Assembly (NCBI GenBank): GCA_020349865.1
Contig: CP070700.1
Location: forward strand, 4,330,866-4,338,473
Length of the DNA: 7,608 nt
Reading direction: 5' to 3'
DNA from: Desulfobacteraceae bacterium
Lineage (GTDB): Bacteria; Desulfobacterota; DSM-4660; Desulfatiglandales; Desulfatiglandaceae
How positions within the stretch are numbered: position 1 is the stretch's first letter; each line of letters begins with the position of its first letter. A model generated the notes under the pieces. That model was not told where the DNA came from. It did no database searches and worked only from the letters and a program-made list of their open reading frames with translations. Below, piece after piece: positions 4,756-7,608 of this stretch. The translations under genes and the position numbers were made by a program.

Positions 4756-5820
4756 ATGCGCAACCTACACTTTCAAATGAAACGCTCCAAGCTTTTCATG
4801 ATGATGATATTTTGTATGGCCGCATTAAACTGTGCTGAACAGACACCTGACGCTACAAAACCACATCATACGGAAAACGGTTTTAGAAATATCCATGGGT
4901 ATGACGAACATGGCTTTTTTGATTTCGTAAAGTGGCGATGGCAAAGAACGTGGAAAGACATTCCGGGACCGGAAGATTATGACTTTCTCTTGGCGGATAA
5001 TGATCCTGAATTTTTAAGAGCTAATCACACGAAAAGGACACTGACCTGGGTGGGTCATGCCACTGTGCTGCTGCAGATTGCCGGTAAAAACATTCTCACG
5101 GACCCGCATTTTTCGGAACGGACGTCACCGGTGCAATGGGCTGGTCCCAGAAGGGTTGCGCCGCTTGGGTTATCCCTTGAAGATTTGCCGTCTATTGATA
5201 TTGTAGTCATTTCCCACGACCATTATGATGCGCTGGATGAGCGCACCATTACAAGTCTATACCAACGCCCGGGAGGGGAAAATACAACATTTTTTGTTCC
5301 ACTGGGTTTAAAGAAGTGGTTTGAAGAGCGGGGAATTCAAGAGGTTGTAGAGCTCGATTGGTGGGATCGGCGTCAAACGGACACACTGGAAGTCATCGCC
5401 GTGCCGGTGCAGCACTGGGGAAAAAGAAGTTTCTTTGGCCGCAATAAAAATTTGTGGGCTGGGTGGGTCATCATCGCCGAGGGCTTTCGCTTCTTTTTTA
5501 CGGGCGATTCGGGTTACTGCCCTCATTTTAAAGACATAGGACAAAAGTTAGGTCCATTCGATCTGGCAGCCATACCAATTGGCGCCTATGAGCCACGATG
5601 GTTTATGCGCTATCACCACGTCACGCCGGAAGAGGCGTTAAAGATTCATTTGGATATTGTGTCCAAACAATCTGTGGCAATTCACTGGGGGACTTTTATC
5701 CTGACGGATGAACCGCTGGATGAGCCTCCGGCAAGGCTCAAAAAGGCTCTCCGGGACAAGAATCTGTTCAAAGATACCTTTAAGGTGCTTAAACATGGTG
5801 AGACGATCATTTTAGATTGA
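4756..5820 (+). CDS. Exported metallo-beta-lactamase-fold hydrolase (RomA / NAPE-PLD-like)
   Basis: A 354-residue protein of the MBL superfamily branch that includes bacterial RomA-like proteins and mammalian NAPE-hydrolysing phospholipase D. The N-terminus is basic (MKRSK at 8-12), then hydrophobic to 'AALNC' (22-26). C26 gives a poor lipobox, so a lipoprotein or a plain Sec signal are both possible. The first in-frame ATG (4756) has only a weak GAG ribosome site; M8 is a plausible alternative start. Core motifs are 'TWVGHATVLLQIAGKNILTDPHFSE' split as 'TWVGHATVLLQ' and 'ILTDPHFSE', 'AGPRRVAPLG' (129-138), 'SHDHYDALD' (153-161), H220 in 'VQHW', D251 in 'TGDSGY', and H310 in 'IHWGTF'. The canonical motif is HxHxDH; position 159 is Ala instead of His, so one ligand of the second metal is missing. 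The substrate may be a phospholipid or other phosphodiester by family analogy, but this is not established. It is in line with the Tat reductase upstream. Confidence 0.82.
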   Translation: MRNLHFQMKRSKLFMMMIFCMAALNCAEQTPDATKPHHTENGFRNIHGYDEHGFFDFVKWRWQRTWKDIPGPEDYDFLLADNDPEFLRANHTKRTLTWVGHATVLLQIAGKNILTDPHFSERTSPVQWAGPRRVAPLGLSLEDLPSIDIVVISHDHYDALDERTITSLYQRPGGENTTFFVPLGLKKWFEERGIQEVVELDWWDRRQTDTLEVIAVPVQHWGKRSFFGRNKNLWAGWVIIAEGFRFFFTGDSGYCPHFKDIGQKLGPFDLAAIPIGAYEPRWFMRYHHVTPEEALKIHLDIVSKQSVAIHWGTFILTDEPLDEPPARLKKALRDKNLFKDTFKVLKHGETIILD

Positions 5821-5847
5821 ATGTCCAGAGGAGGACAAGAATTAATT

Positions 5848-5867
5848 CCCCGCAGCTTGCTGTGAGG
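5848..5867. repeat. CTTG-loop palindromic repeat after the MBL gene
   Basis: CCCCGCAG (5848-5855) pairs with CTGTGAGG (5860-5867) around CTTG: eight positions with one C-A mismatch and one G-T wobble, 27 bp after the stop codon. The phrase ATTCCCCGCAGCTTGCTG followed by TAGTTCATTTGG resembles, from memory, a palindrome dispersed in Desulfobacterales genomes. Only one copy is in the window, so dispersal is not shown. It may also act as the 3' end of the MBL transcript. Confidence 0.4.
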
Positions 5868-5954
5868 TAGTTCATTTGGCAACAGTGAGCACGTTAGAGT
5901 CCCGCGAAAACGGGTTCGGGGTCGCACAAACTATATATTTGATGTTTGATAATA

Positions 5955-5978
5955 AAGAGTCTTAAAATGACTTTTTTT
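5955..5978 (+). terminator. Weak T-tailed hairpin downstream of the MBL gene
   Basis: AAGAGTC (5955-5961) pairs with GACTTTT (5969-5975), including one G-T wobble, around a 7-nt loop, and a T7 run covers 5972-5978. The stem is AT-rich and shares part of its T-run with the pairing, so any terminator would be weak. Confidence 0.3.
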
Positions 5979-6096
5979 GCCCTTAAATCGATGTCTTTGG
6001 GGCAAAATGGAATGCGCGAAATCCTTAGATAAATAAGTATCTTAACTTGGTTAGTGCCCATCCATAAATGGCTGTTTTTGTCCAAACGCTTCGCGA

Positions 6097-6124
6097 GGAC
6101 TCCCCACGCCTTCGGCGCGGGTCC
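6097..6124. repeat. GC-rich stem-loop, probable palindromic repeat unit
   Basis: The stem is built from CGCC (6107-6110) with GGCG (6114-6117) around TTC, then CCC (6103-6105) with GGG (6119-6121) across an A-C mismatch, and GGA (6097-6099) with TCC (6122-6124) across an asymmetric loop. It lies in a GC-rich patch (about 6085-6150) that differs from its AT-rich surroundings. It has no T-tract, so a dispersed palindromic element is more likely than a terminator. Confidence 0.35.
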
Positions 6125-6197
6125 CCGGTTTCACAATCGCTGCGCCTGCTCTGTGGAATCTTAAGAGATATTCAGATTAGCCTTATGATTTGCTCTG

Positions 6198-6206
6198 TGC
6201 TATAAA
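6198..6206 (+). promoter_or_regulatory. Extended -10 promoter of the histidine kinase
   Basis: TGC-TATAAA at 6198-6206 fits an extended -10 box; no good -35 is seen (TTAGCC at 6177-6182 is poor). Transcription would start near 6213, giving a leader of about 40 nt. An 8-bp inverted repeat TTCAGATT / AATCTGAA (6171-6178 / 6225-6232) brackets it and could be a pair of regulator half-sites. Confidence 0.4.
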
Positions 6207-6253
6207 TAAGTAGATTTAGAAGCGAATCTGAAATATTGAATTAGGGCTCTAAG

Positions 6254-7561
6254 ATGAAAGAGGAAAATAAGGGCAAAGAGCGATTTCTGAATGAATTGAA
6301 GGAAATGCGACAGCGAATAGCTGATCTGGAGGCAGCAGCAGAGGAGCACAAGCGAACAGAGGACGCCCTTATCAGGGAGAAAGAAAAATTTCGAATTTTG
6401 GTAGAAGACTCTCCCCTTGGGGTTTCCTTGATTGGCAAGGATGGCCGATACAAATACATAAATGACAAATTCGTTGATATGTTCGGTTATACCTTGGAGG
6501 ATATTCCTACGGGGAGAGAATGGTTTCGGAAGGCATATCCTGATCCAAGATACAAAGATCAAATTATTTCTACCTGGATCAGTGATCTAAAGGAGACAAC
6601 GATTGGCGAGTCGCAACCTCGGCCGTTTTCTGTGACATGTAAAGATGGCGCAGAAAAGGTAATACGCTTTAGGCCAGTGAGCATGGAGACCGGAGAGCGG
6701 CTTGTTATTTATGAGGATATTACCGAGATCAAGAGGGTAGAAGATGAATTGATAAAGCACCGCAATCATCTCGAGGAGTTGATAGATGAGCGCACTAACA
6801 AGCTCAAAAGGATCAATGAGCGGCTTTTGCTTGCAATTAAGGAGCGCAAGCAAGCAGAAGAGGAACTGAAAGAGAGTTCTGAAAAAATAAAGCTCTTTGC
6901 CTATTCGGTCTCACATGATCTTAAAAGTCCAGCGATCGGTATCTATGGGCTGACAAAACTTCTCCATAAACATTGCAGTGAAATCCTTGACGAAAAAGGC
7001 AAGAGCTACTGTGATCAGGTCTTGAAAGCCTCTGAACAAATCGTCGCACTCGTTGAACAGATTAATGTGTACATATCGACGAAAGAGACGCCCCTCAGTA
7101 CTGAAAAAGTTAAGCTAAAAGAAATTCTGCTAATGGTTAGAGAGGAGTTTTCTACTCAGCTCAATATTCGTCAAATAACTTGGCGTGAGCCTGAACACCT
7201 GCCTGATGTCAACGCTGACAGATTCTCCATTCTTAGGGTTCTCAGGAACCTTGTGGACAATGCATTGAAGTATGGCGGGGATGATTTAAGCCAAATCAAA
7301 ATCGGATACAGAGAAACAGACGAACATCACATCCTTTACGTAAAAGACGACGGGTTTGGACTTAAAGAGGAAGATACCAAGAAGATCTTTCGGGTCTTCA
7401 TGCGAAAAAGAACTTCTAAAGGGATCGAAGGGACAGGACTGGGATTGGCCATTGTTAAGGAGATTGCGGAACAGCATAAGGGTAAGGCATGGGTTAAGCC
7501 CGGCCGAAAAAGAGGAATAACATTCTACCTATCAATCTCAAAATATCTACCATTATCTTGA
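6254..7561 (+). CDS. Cytoplasmic PAS-domain sensor histidine kinase
   Basis: A 435-residue soluble two-component sensor kinase with no transmembrane segment, so it should sense a cytoplasmic signal. Domains in order: an N-terminal charged coiled coil (about 5-45), one PAS domain (about 44-160; 'ILVEDSPLGVSLIGKDGRYKYIN', opening at residue 48, is the typical start and 'YEDITEIKR' the typical end), a second coiled coil (about 160-213), the HisKA dimerisation helix with H-box 'SVSHDLKSP' and phospho-acceptor H221, then the HATPase domain with N-box 'RNLVDNALKY' (N332, N336), G1 box 'DDGFGL' (365-370), F-box region 'IFRVF' (378-382) and G2 box 'GTGLGLAI' (393-400). All catalytic boxes look intact. 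The ATG at 6254 has a modest AGGG ribosome site 7 nt upstream. No response regulator is visible in the window; one could lie just downstream. The PAS ligand cannot be read from sequence. Confidence 0.88.
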   Translation: MKEENKGKERFLNELKEMRQRIADLEAAAEEHKRTEDALIREKEKFRILVEDSPLGVSLIGKDGRYKYINDKFVDMFGYTLEDIPTGREWFRKAYPDPRYKDQIISTWISDLKETTIGESQPRPFSVTCKDGAEKVIRFRPVSMETGERLVIYEDITEIKRVEDELIKHRNHLEELIDERTNKLKRINERLLLAIKERKQAEEELKESSEKIKLFAYSVSHDLKSPAIGIYGLTKLLHKHCSEILDEKGKSYCDQVLKASEQIVALVEQINVYISTKETPLSTEKVKLKEILLMVREEFSTQLNIRQITWREPEHLPDVNADRFSILRVLRNLVDNALKYGGDDLSQIKIGYRETDEHHILYVKDDGFGLKEEDTKKIFRVFMRKRTSKGIEGTGLGLAIVKEIAEQHKGKAWVKPGRKRGITFYLSISKYLPLS

Positions 7562-7608
7562 TGGGAAGGGCATGTATTCGCCAACTTCGCAACCCACCGA
7601 AGTTTGTT
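7561..7608 (+). other. Possible translationally coupled reading frame, or only a 3' hairpin
   Basis: The kinase stop TGA overlaps an ATG by one base (TGATG, 7559-7563). From that ATG the frame is open for 16 codons to the window edge (M-G-R-A-C-I-R-Q...), but the residues match nothing I recognise. The same bases hold a 7-bp stem AACTTCG (7583-7589) / CGAAGTT (7598-7604) followed by TGTT at the edge, which could equally be the start of a terminator. The evidence is too short to choose. Confidence 0.2.

Larger units (their letters stand above)
5821..6253. other. 433-bp non-coding spacer with clustered inverted repeats
   Basis: No protein-like frame is seen on either strand. The spacer holds, in order, a CTTG-loop hairpin (5848-5867), a T-tailed weak hairpin (5955-5978), an overlapping 8-bp inverted repeat TTTTGCCC / GGGCAAAA (5975-5982 / 6000-6007), a GC-rich TTC-loop hairpin (6097-6124), and an extended -10 promoter for the kinase (6198-6206). 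Base composition switches abruptly from AT-rich (5930-6060) to GC-rich (6085-6150), suggesting a mosaic of inserted repeat units. Confidence 0.55.

Noticed and set aside
5682..5927. Minus-strand frame across the end of the MBL gene
   Set aside because: Its start lies in the palindromic spacer and its remainder is antisense to the MBL gene. The 'NELPHSKLRGI' portion is just the translated CTTG-loop repeat.
6200..6562. Minus-strand hydrophobic frame opposite the kinase N-terminus
   Set aside because: The hydrophobic composition is what the reverse complement of a Lys/Glu-rich coiled coil gives; no start signals are seen.
1..7608. CRISPR array, rRNA, tRNA or intact insertion sequence anywhere in the window
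   Set aside because: No regularly spaced repeats, no rRNA-like or tRNA-like sequence and no transposase or recombinase frame could be read on either strand.

Overview
The window looks like a chromosomal stretch from a Gram-negative anaerobe, most likely a Desulfobacterota ('deltaproteobacterial') lineage. This is inferred from gene style and not proven: an NMT1-like periplasmic binding protein beside a tartrate/malate-type dehydrogenase, a Tat-exported aldo/keto reductase with a C-terminal Fe-S-type cysteine cluster, a cytoplasmic PAS histidine kinase, and spacers full of short palindromic repeats of a kind I associate with that group. No rRNA, tRNA, CRISPR array, phage gene or intact transposase is visible.

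Layout. (1) Positions 2-712: the 3' part of an ABC-type NMT1/THI5-like substrate-binding protein gene, followed at once by a 19-bp hairpin. (2) Positions 881-1966: a complete beta-decarboxylating dehydrogenase of the tartrate/D-malate/isopropylmalate family, with a strong ribosome binding site and a cofactor motif that looks NADP-type. (3) Positions 1983-2603, minus strand: a membrane-anchored TPR protein, convergent with the dehydrogenase and only 16 bp from it. Its core promoter abuts (4), a roughly 160-bp element at 2653-2812 with 22-bp terminal inverted repeats, which resembles a MITE. (5) Positions 2813-3406 hold no intact gene. They contain several hairpins, a promoter with an operator-like palindrome, and what reads as the frameshifted and truncated 5' end of an exported rhodanese-like gene (3166-3343). 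(6) Positions 3407-4618: Tat-signal aldo/keto reductase. (7) Positions 4756-5820: exported metallo-beta-lactamase-fold hydrolase of the RomA/NAPE-PLD type. (8) Positions 5821-6253: non-coding and rich in inverted repeats. (9) Positions 6254-7561: PAS-containing soluble histidine kinase. A possible coupled reading frame begins at its stop codon and runs out of the window.

The genes do not form one obvious pathway. The binding protein and the dehydrogenase plausibly belong together, as uptake and oxidation of a small organic acid. The reductase and the MBL hydrolase share orientation and both look exported, which suggests an envelope function but no defined reaction. The TPR protein and the kinase have no partner visible here. 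I found no clear new multi-gene system. The best leads are the miniature inverted-repeat element, the decayed rhodanese gene with its surviving promoter/operator, the Lys-Tyr cofactor motif in the dehydrogenase, and the missing metal-ligand histidine in the MBL protein.
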